DNA of 64,000 nucleotides from Flavobacterium sp. SLB02 (GTDB lineage Bacteria; Bacteroidota; Bacteroidia; Flavobacteriales; Flavobacteriaceae): NCBI RefSeq assembly GCF_009664855.1, contig NZ_CP045928.1, positions 372,001-436,000 of the forward strand, written 5' to 3'. The notes under the pieces are model-generated. The model saw only the letters and a program-made list of their open reading frames with translations, searched no databases and was not told where the DNA came from. Shown here in pieces: positions 50,458 to 59,470 of the stretch. Both the position numbers and the translations under genes were made by a program. Numbering within the stretch: position 1 is the stretch's first letter; each line of letters opens with the position of its first letter.

Positions 50458-51663
50458 TTATTCTTCATCCTTGAAATTAAACGGATAATCACCAAAAATT
50501 GGAGCTAGTTTACGAACCGCATACGTGTTTCTGGTCATTTTATTGGATAAGGCAATAATGGTTACATGTTCTTTCATCAGCGGAATATACGATGAGGTAT
50601 TACCATGCCACCAACCGTTATGAAAGTAATAATTCTGTCCGGTTTCCCAATTGATCATTCTAATTCCTAAACCGTAATTTTTTGTACCTTTTCTTTCATT
50701 GCTATAACCGGTATAAACTTGTTTTAAAAGTTCAGGTTTTAAAAATCCCGGAGCATTTCTGGCACGGTCAAATTTTAAAAGATCTCTTGCAGTCGAAAAT
50801 ACGTTTTTATCTCCGTAAACATTATCCAGGTAATCAAAGCCAATTTCTACACCATTACCTTTATAAGAAGGAACAATCTTTTTTCTGTCTTTATCATCAT
50901 CAAAAACATAGGTATGCGTCATGCCTAAAGGTTTAAAAATCATTTCAGACATCGCTTCTTTATATGAGAGACCCGTAATTTTTTCGATGATGAGTGCAAG
51001 CATTGCATAGTTGGTATTGCAATAACTAAAACGTGTTCCGGTTTTAGATTCTAAGCCAATATCTTTTGTGGCTAAAATATCAAGAATATCTTTATTGGTG
51101 AGCTGATTGTGTCTGTCCCAAACCGATTTATCTCTGTCTGTAAAATAAGCGTAATTGCGCATTCCGCTGCGGTGGCTTAACAGCATTCTTACGGTACAAT
51201 CAGGGTAAGGGAATGTTTTTAAAATCGTATTTACTTTTTGGTCCAAATCGATTTTACCGGCATTTACCAATTTTAAAACTGCAGTTGCAGTCAAAACTTT
51301 ACTTACCGAAGCAATTTGCACCGGAGTTTCTGCCGTAATCTTAGTTCCTTCGTTTTTATTGGCGAAACCATTGTATCTTTCAAAAATAATCTGACCGTTT
51401 TTTGCTACTAAAAAACTTCCATTCATCGTATTGTTGGGCCAGTTTTTATTGTAAAAATGATTTATTCTTCCTGTTACTGAATTTATATAAGCTTGTGAAA
51501 TTTTTGTTTCATTCGCTAATGGTTTCATTTTAGGTAAAGTATCTTCGACTTCTGCTGCTGTATCTGTTTGTGTTTTTTTGTCTTTACCACAAGAGGTTAA
51601 AACTAGTATTGAGAAAAGTATTTGTGGTATATTTGTTTTTTTAAGGAGGCTCATTTTCATCAT
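50458..51663 (-). CDS. Serine hydrolase, beta-lactamase/DD-peptidase fold, lipoprotein
   Basis: 401-residue class C-type serine hydrolase. Lipoprotein signal ends at VLTSCGK, so membrane-anchored. Catalytic SVSK (SxxK), YCN (YxN) and a C-terminal HNGWWHG (in place of KTG) are all present. Such proteins may act on peptidoglycan or as esterases; the missing KTG makes true beta-lactamase activity uncertain. No operon partner. Confidence 0.88.
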   Translation of the reverse strand: MMKMSLLKKTNIPQILFSILVLTSCGKDKKTQTDTAAEVEDTLPKMKPLANETKISQAYINSVTGRINHFYNKNWPNNTMNGSFLVAKNGQIIFERYNGFANKNEGTKITAETPVQIASVSKVLTATAVLKLVNAGKIDLDQKVNTILKTFPYPDCTVRMLLSHRSGMRNYAYFTDRDKSVWDRHNQLTNKDILDILATKDIGLESKTGTRFSYCNTNYAMLALIIEKITGLSYKEAMSEMIFKPLGMTHTYVFDDDKDRKKIVPSYKGNGVEIGFDYLDNVYGDKNVFSTARDLLKFDRARNAPGFLKPELLKQVYTGYSNERKGTKNYGLGIRMINWETGQNYYFHNGWWHGNTSSYIPLMKEHVTIIALSNKMTRNTYAVRKLAPIFGDYPFNFKDEE

Positions 51664-51840
51664 TCTTTAAAAACAAATATATAGAATTCAATATTTATGT
51701 TTTGTCCTTTTTTACTGTTTAAAAAGAGTATTTTAACAAAACATTAAGACGTAGTTTAATTAGTTGATTGTTATTCAGCTTTTAACGGTTTTAAAACATT
51801 CTAAATTGTATTTTTACAACAAAACTTTAACTAAATTTGT

Positions 51841-51848
51841 TATATTTG
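51841..51848 (+). promoter_or_regulatory. -7 element upstream of the dehydrogenase gene
   Basis: TATATTTG, exact TAnnTTTG match, 52 bp before the start codon at 51901. The rest of the 237-bp gap is A/T-rich without genes. Confidence 0.5.
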
Positions 51849-51900
51849 AAACAAATTGAAGTAAAAAAGTTATATTAATAATTATTTTAATCTGCTATAA

Positions 51901-53103
51901 ATGAAATTTGGAATTATAAAAGAAAGAAAAAATCCACCGGATCGACGTGTTGTATTTTCACCAAATGAACTTGCAAAGCTAAAACAAACGTATCATGATG
52001 CTGTTGTTGAGGTAGAAAGTTCTGATATTAGGATTTTTTCTGATGTTCAATATAAAAGTATGGGAATCACTGTGACTGATGATGTTTCCGACTCTGATGT
52101 TTTATTTGGAGTAAAGGAAGTTCCTGTAGATAGTTTGATTCCGAATAAAGCCTATTTCTTTTTTTCTCATACGATAAAAAAACAGCCTTATAACCAGAAA
52201 TTGTTGAAATCAATTTTAGAAAAAAATATCGATTTGTATGATCATGAAACTATTGTTGATGATCAAAACCGTCGTTTAATTGGTTTTGGAAAATATGCCG
52301 GAATGGTTGGTGTTTATAACGGAATCCGTGCTTTTGGTATAAAATTCGAATTGTTTAAATTACCAAAAGCTGAAACTCTTGCCGGAAAAGATGCCTTAAT
52401 AGCACATTTGAAACGTCTTAATTTACCAGCATTAAAATTTGTTATTACCGGAACCGGAAAGGTGGGGAGTGGTGCCAAAGAAATTCTTGATGCTATAAAA
52501 GTAAAAGAAATTACGGTTGAAAATTACTTAAGCAAAAATTATGCACAGCCTGTGTATGTTCAGTTGGATGTTTTAGAATACAATAAAAGAATAGATGGTC
52601 TTGAAAAGGATTTTAATGATTTCGTAGCGCATCCTGATGAATATGTTTCTGATTTTGAAAAGTTTACTAAAGTTACGGATATTTATTTTGCAGGACATTT
52701 TTATGCCACCGGAGCTCCAATGATTTTATCGAGAGAGATGCTGAATGCGAGTGATTGTAAACTAAAAGTTGTCGCTGATATTTCTTGTGATGTTAATGGT
52801 CCAATCGCATGTACATTGCGTTCTTCGACAATTGAAGAACCTATTTATGGCTATTTTCCTTTAGAAGATAAAGAGGTTGAGGTTTTTCACCCGGCAGCAG
52901 TCGTGGTAATGGCAGTAGATAATTTGCCATGCGAAATCCCTAAAGATGCCAGCGAAGGCTTTGGAGAGCAATTTATGGAACATGTAATTCCTGCTTTCTT
53001 TAACGGAGATAAAGACGGAATTCTGCAACGCGCTAAAATAACCGAAAATGGTAAGTTAACCGAGAGGTTTAGCTATTTGCAAGATTACGTTGACGGGAAA
53101 TAA
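51901..53103 (+). CDS. Saccharopine/alanine dehydrogenase-family NAD(P) oxidoreductase
   Basis: 400 residues. N-terminal catalytic domain MKFGIIKERKNPPDRRVVFS is typical of the alanine dehydrogenase / saccharopine dehydrogenase superfamily; Rossmann nucleotide loop in FVITGTGKVGSGA; C-terminal VVADISCDVNGPIACTLRSS is close to lysine-forming saccharopine dehydrogenases. Probably acts in lysine or related amino-acid metabolism in the cytosol; the exact substrate cannot be fixed from sequence. Confidence 0.85.
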   Translation: MKFGIIKERKNPPDRRVVFSPNELAKLKQTYHDAVVEVESSDIRIFSDVQYKSMGITVTDDVSDSDVLFGVKEVPVDSLIPNKAYFFFSHTIKKQPYNQKLLKSILEKNIDLYDHETIVDDQNRRLIGFGKYAGMVGVYNGIRAFGIKFELFKLPKAETLAGKDALIAHLKRLNLPALKFVITGTGKVGSGAKEILDAIKVKEITVENYLSKNYAQPVYVQLDVLEYNKRIDGLEKDFNDFVAHPDEYVSDFEKFTKVTDIYFAGHFYATGAPMILSREMLNASDCKLKVVADISCDVNGPIACTLRSSTIEEPIYGYFPLEDKEVEVFHPAAVVVMAVDNLPCEIPKDASEGFGEQFMEHVIPAFFNGDKDGILQRAKITENGKLTERFSYLQDYVDGK

Positions 53104-53106
53104 AAA

Positions 53107-53240
53107 AGTTTTCAGTCTCAGTTTTCAGTTTTCAGTTTTGAGAGTGGATAAACTTTGTCAAAGTTGTAGATAATGATATAACTAACAAAAAAAGGCAGAA
53201 AACTTTAGTTTTCTGCTTTTTTTATAGGCGACTGCGACTG
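53107..53240. repeat. Dispersed intergenic repeat (family B), second copy
   Basis: Copies of CAGTTTTCAGT at 53107-53130 and the block GCGACTGCGACTG at 53227-53240 flank the terminator at 53188-53223. Same blocks occur at 11043-11128. Confidence 0.5.
53188..53223. terminator. Bidirectional terminator between convergent genes
   Basis: 9-bp stem GCAGAAAAC / GTTTTCTGC (53195-53203 and 53208-53216), loop TTTA, A run before and T run after. Serves the dehydrogenase and fumC. Confidence 0.85.
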
Positions 53241-53246
53241 TTTTTT

Positions 53247-54632
53247 TTACACCATTTCCTCTGGTTTCACCCAGGCGTCAAAGTCTTCGGGAGTTACATA
53301 GCCTAAACGAACTGCTTCGTCTTTAAGAGTAGTTCCGTTTTTGTGTGCGGTTTGGGCAATTTCGGCTGCTTTGTAGTATCCTATTTTGGTGTTTAAAGCG
53401 GTAACCAGCATTAATGAATTATCTACTAATTCTTTGATTCGTTTGTAATTCGGTTCGATTCCCTGTGCGCAATGTTCGTCGAATGAAACGCAGGCATCGC
53501 CTAATAATCTTGCCGATTGAAGGAAATTGGCAGCCATAACAGGTTTAAAAACATTCAGTTCATAATGTCCCTGCATTCCGCCAACGGCAATTGCCATGTC
53601 GTTTCCTATCACTTGTGCGCAAACCATTGTTAAGGCTTCGCATTGTGTTGGATTTACTTTTCCGGGCATGATTGATGATCCTGGTTCGTTTTCTGGAATA
53701 TGAATTTCACCAATTCCGGAACGTGGTCCTGAGGCCAACATTCTAATATCGTTTGCTATTTTGTTTAATGAAACAGCCAGTTGTTTTAAGGCTCCATGTG
53801 TTTCAACAATTGCATCGTGTGCTGCCAGAGCTTCAAACTTATTCTCGGCAGTTACGAAAGGTAGGTTGGTGAATTTTGCAATATACTCAGCTACTTTTAC
53901 GTCGTAACCTTTTGGTGTATTTAGGCCGGTTCCTACTGCGGTTCCTCCAAGAGCGATTTCTGATAAATGGGATAATGTATTTTTAAGTGCTTTTAATCCG
54001 AAAGATAGTTGCGCGGCATATCCTGAAATTTCCTGTCCTAGAGTTAGTGGAGTAGCATCCATAAGATGGGTACGTCCAATTTTTACCACGTCTTTGAACT
54101 CGGCTGCTTTTGCTGCTAAAGTGGCGTGTAGTTTTTCGACCCCGGGAATAGTAGTTTCGATGACCATTTTGTATGCTGCAATGTGCATGGCAGTAGGGAA
54201 GGTGTCGTTTGATGATTGTGATTTGTTGACATCATCATTGGCTTTGATAAACGGTTCGCCTTCGCCAATATTGAATCCTTTTAATACTTGTGCGCGATTG
54301 GCAACCACTTCGTTGACATTCATGTTGCTTTGTGTTCCTGAACCGGTTTGCCAAATTACCAATGGAAACTCATCTTTAAGTTGTCCGGCAAGGATTTCGT
54401 CGCAAACGGCTGCTATAGCATCACGTTTTTCGGCAGGTAAAACCTCTAAGTCGGCATTGGCGTATGCGGCGGCTTTTTTTAGGTAAGCGAATCCTTCGAT
54501 AATTTCTTGCGGCATTGAGGCCGAAGCGCCAATTTTGAAATTGTTACGGGAACGTTCTGTTTGTGCTCCCCAATATTTATCGGCAGGAACCTGTACTTCG
54601 CCCATGGTGTCTTTTTCTATTCTGTATTTCAT
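53247..54632 (-). CDS. fumC: Class II fumarate hydratase
   Basis: 461-residue iron-independent fumarase of the TCA cycle, converting fumarate and water to L-malate. Signature [15 protein letters not shown] is complete, plus [30 protein letters not shown] and [13 protein letters not shown]. Length is normal. Monocistronic; tandem AAAATGTTATATGT copies precede the start on the upstream side. Confidence 0.97.
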   Translation of the reverse strand: MKYRIEKDTMGEVQVPADKYWGAQTERSRNNFKIGASASMPQEIIEGFAYLKKAAAYANADLEVLPAEKRDAIAAVCDEILAGQLKDEFPLVIWQTGSGTQSNMNVNEVVANRAQVLKGFNIGEGEPFIKANDDVNKSQSSNDTFPTAMHIAAYKMVIETTIPGVEKLHATLAAKAAEFKDVVKIGRTHLMDATPLTLGQEISGYAAQLSFGLKALKNTLSHLSEIALGGTAVGTGLNTPKGYDVKVAEYIAKFTNLPFVTAENKFEALAAHDAIVETHGALKQLAVSLNKIANDIRMLASGPRSGIGEIHIPENEPGSSIMPGKVNPTQCEALTMVCAQVIGNDMAIAVGGMQGHYELNVFKPVMAANFLQSARLLGDACVSFDEHCAQGIEPNYKRIKELVDNSLMLVTALNTKIGYYKAAEIAQTAHKNGTTLKDEAVRLGYVTPEDFDAWVKPEEMV

Positions 54633-54693
54633 GTTGTTTTTTGTAAAATGTTATATGTAAAATGTTATATGTGTAATCGGTAAAGAATTTTGG

Positions 54694-54752
54694 TAAATAA
54701 GACGCGGATGAAACGGATTTACTTCGTAAAAACGCGGATTAAAACCGATTTT
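54694..54752. repeat. Dispersed intergenic repeat (family A), second copy
   Basis: GATGAAACGGATTT, a short loop, then ACGCGGATTAAAACCGATTT. Related to the block at 3606-3715. Non-coding. Confidence 0.5.
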
Positions 54753-54782
54753 TTACTTTTATGATTGAAATTTCTTTTGAAA

Positions 54783-54886
54783 ATGAGTACCTAACCGCGA
54801 TAGTAGTGGAAATCCTTTTATGTTTTTTCTTTAAAAACATAAAAGATTGTAACGGATAGCGGGAAACAGCTCCTGAAAATACTCAT
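54783..54886. repeat. Long imperfect palindrome, dispersed repeat (family C)
   Basis: Nested arms: ATGAGTA / TACTCAT at the ends (54783-54789, 54880-54886), CCGC / GCGG inside, and central CTTTTATGTTTTT / AAAAACATAAAAG (54815-54827, 54833-54845). The text between (AGTGGAAATCCTTTT and AACGGATAGCGGGAA) is of a type that recurs in Flavobacterium intergenic DNA. The rest of the 54633-55050 gap shows no gene. Confidence 0.7.
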
Positions 54887-55050
54887 GTTCTTATAGTTTA
54901 GCTAGTTAAATAATAATAGAAAAAAAACCTTATTTAAAATGAGTTTAAATATACGGATTATTGTGATTTTATGAAAATTGATTTGGATTTTATTGCTAAG
55001 GAAAAATATAAAACATACATTTGTCCTTACATTCAAAAATTCCGGAAAAC

Positions 55051-55221
55051 ATGTTTGAATTTTCACAGTACTTAGGCTTTTTACTTTTCTTGACCATACT
55101 AACTATAGGGTTTTGGTTGATGTTTTTCTTAGTTGGTTTCGTATCTTATTGGGTTACGGGAGCAAGCTGGGAACTTATCAAAGAGAAAAGAGCAAAGAAA
55201 AAAGCAGAACAAGCAATTTAA
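55051..55221 (+). CDS. Small membrane protein of unknown function
   Basis: 56 residues from ATG 55051 (MFEFSQYLGFLLFLTILTIG), preferred over an in-frame TTG at 55021. One or two hydrophobic segments (FLLFLTILTIGFWLMFFLVG), basic tail (LIKEKRAKKKAEQ). Followed by a terminator at once, which supports a real transcript. Confidence 0.65.
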   Translation: MFEFSQYLGFLLFLTILTIGFWLMFFLVGFVSYWVTGASWELIKEKRAKKKAEQAI

Positions 55222-55238
55222 TTTTAAGTTGACTTCAT

Positions 55239-55273
55239 AAAAAAAGGACCCGTTTTTGCGAGTCCTTTTTTTT
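55239..55273. terminator. Terminator after the small membrane protein
   Basis: 10-bp stem AAAAAAGGAC / GTCCTTTTTT with 12-nt loop, T-rich tail. Symmetric enough to work both ways. Confidence 0.85.
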
Positions 55274-55397
55274 ATGGAAATAAAATAAAATTCCAAAACT
55301 GAAAAAAAATAAAAAATAAGTTTCAAGTTCCAATTTGATTGAAACTATTTAAATCGGGTGGGTTTAAAAAAAACTGTAGGATTCCTTTGTAAATCAA

Positions 55398-55437
55398 AAA
55401 ATCCAAATTCCAACTTTTAAATTGGAATTTGGATTTT
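55398..55437. repeat. Palindromic AATTCCAA element (family D), copy 1, terminator-like
   Basis: 16-bp perfect arms, AAATCCAAATTCCAA / TTGGAATTTGGATTT plus one A-T pair, 8-nt loop. Two related copies occur at 60533-60573 and 61059-61100. It lies 24 bp before the end of the TonB receptor gene on the minus strand and probably ends that transcript. Confidence 0.8.
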
Positions 55438-55460
55438 AAATTTTGGAATTTCAAGAAATA

Positions 55461-57977
55461 TTATCCCGGAAATTCTCCTCCGCCGTCACCGCCACCATCA
55501 TTTTTAGGGGCTCCGTTCTTTTCTCTTTCGTTTTTAGGTTTGTTGAAACGATACGTAAAAGATAAGTTGAATTGACGTTTACGGAATTGCATTTCGCCAT
55601 ATGATGTCTGGCTCTCAAGCGTGGTGTCGTTTTGAAGGTAAGTATACGACCTCATGATTCTTGAGTTGAAAATATCACTAATATTGAATGCGATTGTAGC
55701 TTTGTCTTTTAAGACATCTTTACTAAAAGCGGTGTTCATGGCAAATTGTCCCAGGTTTTTACCCTGAGCCGTTTTTTGCTCGCCATTGTATACCCCGCTT
55801 AACTGCCAGTCGATTTTGTATGGTAAAGTTAGCTTAGAGTTGATTCTTGCAAACCAGGTTGTGGCTTGATTATCCAGATCTTGTACAACTACATTTCCTT
55901 TGTTATCTGTGTAGGTATTGTTTCCGGTAGTTTTTACGTTGTAAATGTTGAAGTTACTGTTGATTCTCCATTTTTTTAATGGCGTATAATTCAGTGTAAA
56001 TTCAAAACCAAATTTTTGCTCTCTTCCTAAGTTAATAGGGCGGCTTAAAATAACCGGAATTCCATCTTCAACCGGGTTCTCAGGTGTAGGAGTTACCACA
56101 TTACCCTCAGAATCTACAACACTACCTGTAGGGGTTCTTACGAAACTGAAAACATCTTTTGTGTTTTCGAAATATGCTGAGGTATTAAAAGTTACTTTGT
56201 CCCAACGTTTAATATACCCAATATCGTATTTATCAGTTAAAGAAGGATCTAAATCCGGATTTCCCTGAAAGATATTTACGTTACTGGAGTAATTTGTTGC
56301 AGGGTTCATGAAACGTCCTCTAGGTCTTGATAAACGTTTACTGTAACTTGCTGAGAAGCTGCTCTGCTCTGAAATTTCGTAACTAATAAAAGCACTAGGA
56401 AATAAGTTGTTGTATTTCTTAGTATTGAAGTCGCTATTATCTAATAAGTTCACCTGAATATTGGTGTCTTCCCAACGCAAACCAAATAAATAAGAGAATT
56501 TGTTTACTTTGAAACCATACTGCGTATAAATAGCGTTGATGTTTTCTTTGTATTCTAAAGTGTTTGATAATTTATCATCTTTAACACCTTGATTATCTGT
56601 TATTAAATATTCGTTGTTCAGATCTCCAAAACTACCTTTATATCCAGCTTCGAACTGACTTCCTTCACCTAATGGCAAAACATAATCAGCCTGAACTTGT
56701 ACTTGTTTTTGAACCTGATCGTTTAAAGTGTTATTGAAATTTGGTGATGCTGTAATAAGACTGTTACTGTCATCTGTATTTCTTGAAATCGATAAATCGG
56801 CAGTAAGTTTGTGTCCTTTATCGTTGAAGTTTTTGATTAAATTTGAAGTATACTCTACATTCTCACTATCGGTATCTCCGTTGTTTAATCTAAAGGATGT
56901 TCCGGTAAATGTATGCGCAGCATCAAAATTATTGTAGTTAATTAAATCTCTGGTATCGCCTGTGCTTTTTTGGTAATTAATGGCGTTTGTCCAAAAAGTA
57001 TTAGGAGCAACAGTCCATTCTATACCGGCTCTTCCATTGAATCCTTCGTTTGTTCTTTTGGTATCACGATCTTCATCCAGGTAACCTTTGGTCGATTTGT
57101 CGGCTTTAAAATACTCTGTATTGGTTAATCCTCCACCTTCATTGGTTCTGTAGTTGTATCCTGCAGTAGTAAAATAGTTTACTTTTTCTGTTTTATAATT
57201 CAGGTTAGCACTTGCACCGTAAGTTTCAGGAATACCTGTAGAGGCAATAAAAGTTCCGTTTATCCCTTGGTTTTTTCCTTTTTTAAGGATAATGTTGATT
57301 AATCCAGATCCTCCTTCTGCATCATAACGCGCAGATGGGTTGGTGATAACTTCGACTTTATCAATAGCATCGGCAGGAAGCTGACGTAAAGCTTCAGCAA
57401 CATTAATTGCGTTTGAAGGTCTTCCGTCGATTAAAATCCTGATATTATCACTTCCTCTTAAACTTACATTTCCTTCGGTATCAACAGAAACAGAAGGTAC
57501 GTTGTCCAGAACGTCACTTACAGTTCCGCCTTTTACCATCATATCCTGACCAACATTGTATACTTTTTTGTCCAGTTTTATTTCTACTGTCGATTTTTCG
57601 GCGCGCACTACAACTTCATTTAGTTGTGCTGCATCTTCTGATAGATTTACAACGCCTAAATTGGTGTCGCCCTGTATCGTTCTTCCTTTTATTTCTGTTG
57701 CTTTAAACGAAATAAATTCAACTTTTATATCATAAGTTCCAGGAGCAACCGCTACATCAAATTCCCCTTTAGGATTTGTTATTCCCCCAGCAATAACTTT
57801 AGTATCATTTGGCGCTGTGATCGAAATAGTGGCGTATTCAAGAGGCTGTTTACTTATTTTTTCGAAAACTTTTCCTGTAACTTTTACTTTGTTGTTGGCT
57901 GGTGGTCCTTGTTGGGCATAATTGTAAAAACTTGTAAATAGCAATACAAGTAATACAGCAAAATTGATTTTTTTCAT
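55461..57977 (-). CDS. TonB-dependent outer-membrane beta-barrel protein
   Basis: 838 residues. Signal peptide (ends near NYAQQ), carboxypeptidase-regulatory-like domain (VKVTGKVFEKISKQPLEYAT), plug (LDKKVYNVGQDMMVKGGTVS, then IRILIDGRPSN), and a barrel ending with YRF before a short Gly-rich tail (GGGDGGGEFPG). This is the outer-membrane beta-barrel family often found without a SusD partner. The ligand (siderophore, peptide or other) is unknown. The polar tail after the barrel end is unusual. Confidence 0.88.
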   Translation of the reverse strand: MKKINFAVLLVLLFTSFYNYAQQGPPANNKVKVTGKVFEKISKQPLEYATISITAPNDTKVIAGGITNPKGEFDVAVAPGTYDIKVEFISFKATEIKGRTIQGDTNLGVVNLSEDAAQLNEVVVRAEKSTVEIKLDKKVYNVGQDMMVKGGTVSDVLDNVPSVSVDTEGNVSLRGSDNIRILIDGRPSNAINVAEALRQLPADAIDKVEVITNPSARYDAEGGSGLINIILKKGKNQGINGTFIASTGIPETYGASANLNYKTEKVNYFTTAGYNYRTNEGGGLTNTEYFKADKSTKGYLDEDRDTKRTNEGFNGRAGIEWTVAPNTFWTNAINYQKSTGDTRDLINYNNFDAAHTFTGTSFRLNNGDTDSENVEYTSNLIKNFNDKGHKLTADLSISRNTDDSNSLITASPNFNNTLNDQVQKQVQVQADYVLPLGEGSQFEAGYKGSFGDLNNEYLITDNQGVKDDKLSNTLEYKENINAIYTQYGFKVNKFSYLFGLRWEDTNIQVNLLDNSDFNTKKYNNLFPSAFISYEISEQSSFSASYSKRLSRPRGRFMNPATNYSSNVNIFQGNPDLDPSLTDKYDIGYIKRWDKVTFNTSAYFENTKDVFSFVRTPTGSVVDSEGNVVTPTPENPVEDGIPVILSRPINLGREQKFGFEFTLNYTPLKKWRINSNFNIYNVKTTGNNTYTDNKGNVVVQDLDNQATTWFARINSKLTLPYKIDWQLSGVYNGEQKTAQGKNLGQFAMNTAFSKDVLKDKATIAFNISDIFNSRIMRSYTYLQNDTTLESQTSYGEMQFRKRQFNLSFTYRFNKPKNEREKNGAPKNDGGGDGGGEFPG

Positions 57978-58008
57978 TTTATTTCTGGTTTCTTTTTCTT
58001 TTAGACCG

Positions 58009-58016
58009 CAAATGTA
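58009..58016 (-). promoter_or_regulatory. -7 element for the TonB-dependent protein
   Basis: TACATTTG on the minus strand, an exact TAnnTTTG match, 31 bp before the start at 57977. The -33 candidate (TTTG, 58042-58045) is at a longer than usual spacing. Confidence 0.45.
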
Positions 58017-58070
58017 CCTTTTGGTTTAAAGAGAGAAATCACAAAAAAATGTTAATGCTATTCTTTATAA

Positions 58071-58415
58071 TCAATCTAAAAAAGAAGCTACCTTGTCTAG
58101 ATCTCTTCCAATAATTGCTTTTCCGTTTTTTATAACAATTGGGCGTTCTATTAAGATAGGATTATCGATCATGGACTGAATAATCTGATCATTGGTTAAT
58201 TCTTTTCCTTTATAATTTTCGACCCATATTTTTTCTTTAATTCGAACCAGTTCAATGGGTTGAAGGTTTAGTTTTTTAAGCAATGCTTTTAGTTCATCAA
58301 AAGACGGAGTTTGGGTCAGGTACGGAATAATTTCATATTCCTGATTGGTTTGTTCGATAAAAGCCAGACAGTTTCTTGATTTTCCGCAACGTGGATTATG
58401 GTAAATTTGTATCAT
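58071..58415 (-). CDS. arsC: Arsenate reductase-family protein (ArsC/Spx fold)
   Basis: 114 residues from the ATG at 58415 (MIQIYHNPRCGKSRNC). Catalytic Cys in NPRCGKS, and family stretches PYLTQTPSFDELKALLKKL, DNPILIERPIVI and GRDLDKVASFL are complete. Reduces arsenate with glutathione/glutaredoxin-type thiols in classical members; no other ars gene is near, so a general thiol-disulphide role is possible. A longer in-frame start at 58478 is not supported by the family. Confidence 0.9.
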   Translation of the reverse strand: MIQIYHNPRCGKSRNCLAFIEQTNQEYEIIPYLTQTPSFDELKALLKKLNLQPIELVRIKEKIWVENYKGKELTNDQIIQSMIDNPILIERPIVIKNGKAIIGRDLDKVASFLD

Positions 58416-58529
58416 TTTGTTATATTTAAGGTGTGTTAAGGGAATTAAATTAAAAATTCGGTATTTTAGCAAGACCAAAAGTAAGATTTAGTTGTTAAAT
58501 CGAATTCTCATTTTTAAATTATTATAAAT

Positions 58530-59462
58530 ATGTTTTTAGAACAAGGAATTAAATCTCAGAATAAATTTTGGTTATATCTTATTGGCTCAGTTTTAATTAT
58601 TATCGCTTCGTTTGTAGGTCAGATTCCTTTTTCGGTTGCGGTGTTGTATAAAACGTTAACTGGGAAAAAAGTAATTCCGACAGATAATGCGGCTGTTATG
58701 AAAATATTCGAACCTAATCTTACCTTGTTTTTGGTTATGATTTCGTTTGCTTTTGCATTTGTTGGCATTTATTATGTGGTAAAATATTTGCATCATCAAA
58801 CGCTTTTGTCGGTTACAACATCAAGAAAAAAGGTCGATTGGAAACGTGTTTTTTTCTCCTTCTTTTTATGGTCATTTTTTACCATACTAAGTTTTGTGGT
58901 GGTGTATTTAAGATCTCCCGAGAATTTTATATGGAATTTTAAATTGGTTCCTTTTTTGATTTTAGTTGCCGTAGGGGCAATTTTAATCCCGATTCAAACC
59001 AGTACCGAAGAATATGTTTTTAGAGGATATTTGATGCAGGGATTTGCGAATCTGGCCCTTAATAGATGGTTTCCGTTAATGATGACTTCTCTTATATTTG
59101 GACTGATGCATATTTTTAATCCCGAAGTGGCCAAAATGGGTTACGTTATTATGGTTTATTACATAGGAACCGGTTTATTTTTGGGTATTATTACACTTAT
59201 GGATGAGGGAATCGAACTGGCTCTTGGTTTCCATGCTGCCAATAATCTAATTGGTGCTTTATTGGTGACTTCGGATTGGTCTGTTTTTCAAACCCATTCT
59301 CTTTTTAAAGATTTATCAGAACCATCTGCGGGGCTGGATGTTATATTACCGGTTGTTGTCATATATCCTATTTTGCTTTTTATTTTTAGTAAAAAATACA
59401 ATTGGAAGAACTGGAAAGAAAAATTAACGGGTAAAATAAATGCTGTAGAAATTTCAAATTAA
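58530..59462 (+). CDS. CPBP-family intramembrane glutamic protease
   Basis: 310 residues, about seven to eight hydrophobic segments. Motif 1 EEYVFRGYLMQ (EExxxR) near residue 154-164, motif 2 FGLMHIFN, and motif 3 GFHAANNL mark the CAAX-protease/bacteriocin-processing family. Divergent from arsC and 8 bp before menE. Substrate unknown; the nearby GG-leader peptide gene makes a peptide-related role possible but unproven. Confidence 0.88.
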   Translation: MFLEQGIKSQNKFWLYLIGSVLIIIASFVGQIPFSVAVLYKTLTGKKVIPTDNAAVMKIFEPNLTLFLVMISFAFAFVGIYYVVKYLHHQTLLSVTTSRKKVDWKRVFFSFFLWSFFTILSFVVVYLRSPENFIWNFKLVPFLILVAVGAILIPIQTSTEEYVFRGYLMQGFANLALNRWFPLMMTSLIFGLMHIFNPEVAKMGYVIMVYYIGTGLFLGIITLMDEGIELALGFHAANNLIGALLVTSDWSVFQTHSLFKDLSEPSAGLDVILPVVVIYPILLFIFSKKYNWKNWKEKLTGKINAVEISN

Positions 59463-59470
59463 TAAATATC

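Noticed and set aside
54094..54486. 130-codon plus-strand frame inside fumC
   Set aside because: Lies wholly antisense to conserved fumarase sequence; no independent signals.
58416..58478. Longer start for arsC
   Set aside because: The extra 21 residues are not part of the ArsC fold; the family begins at MIQIYHNP.
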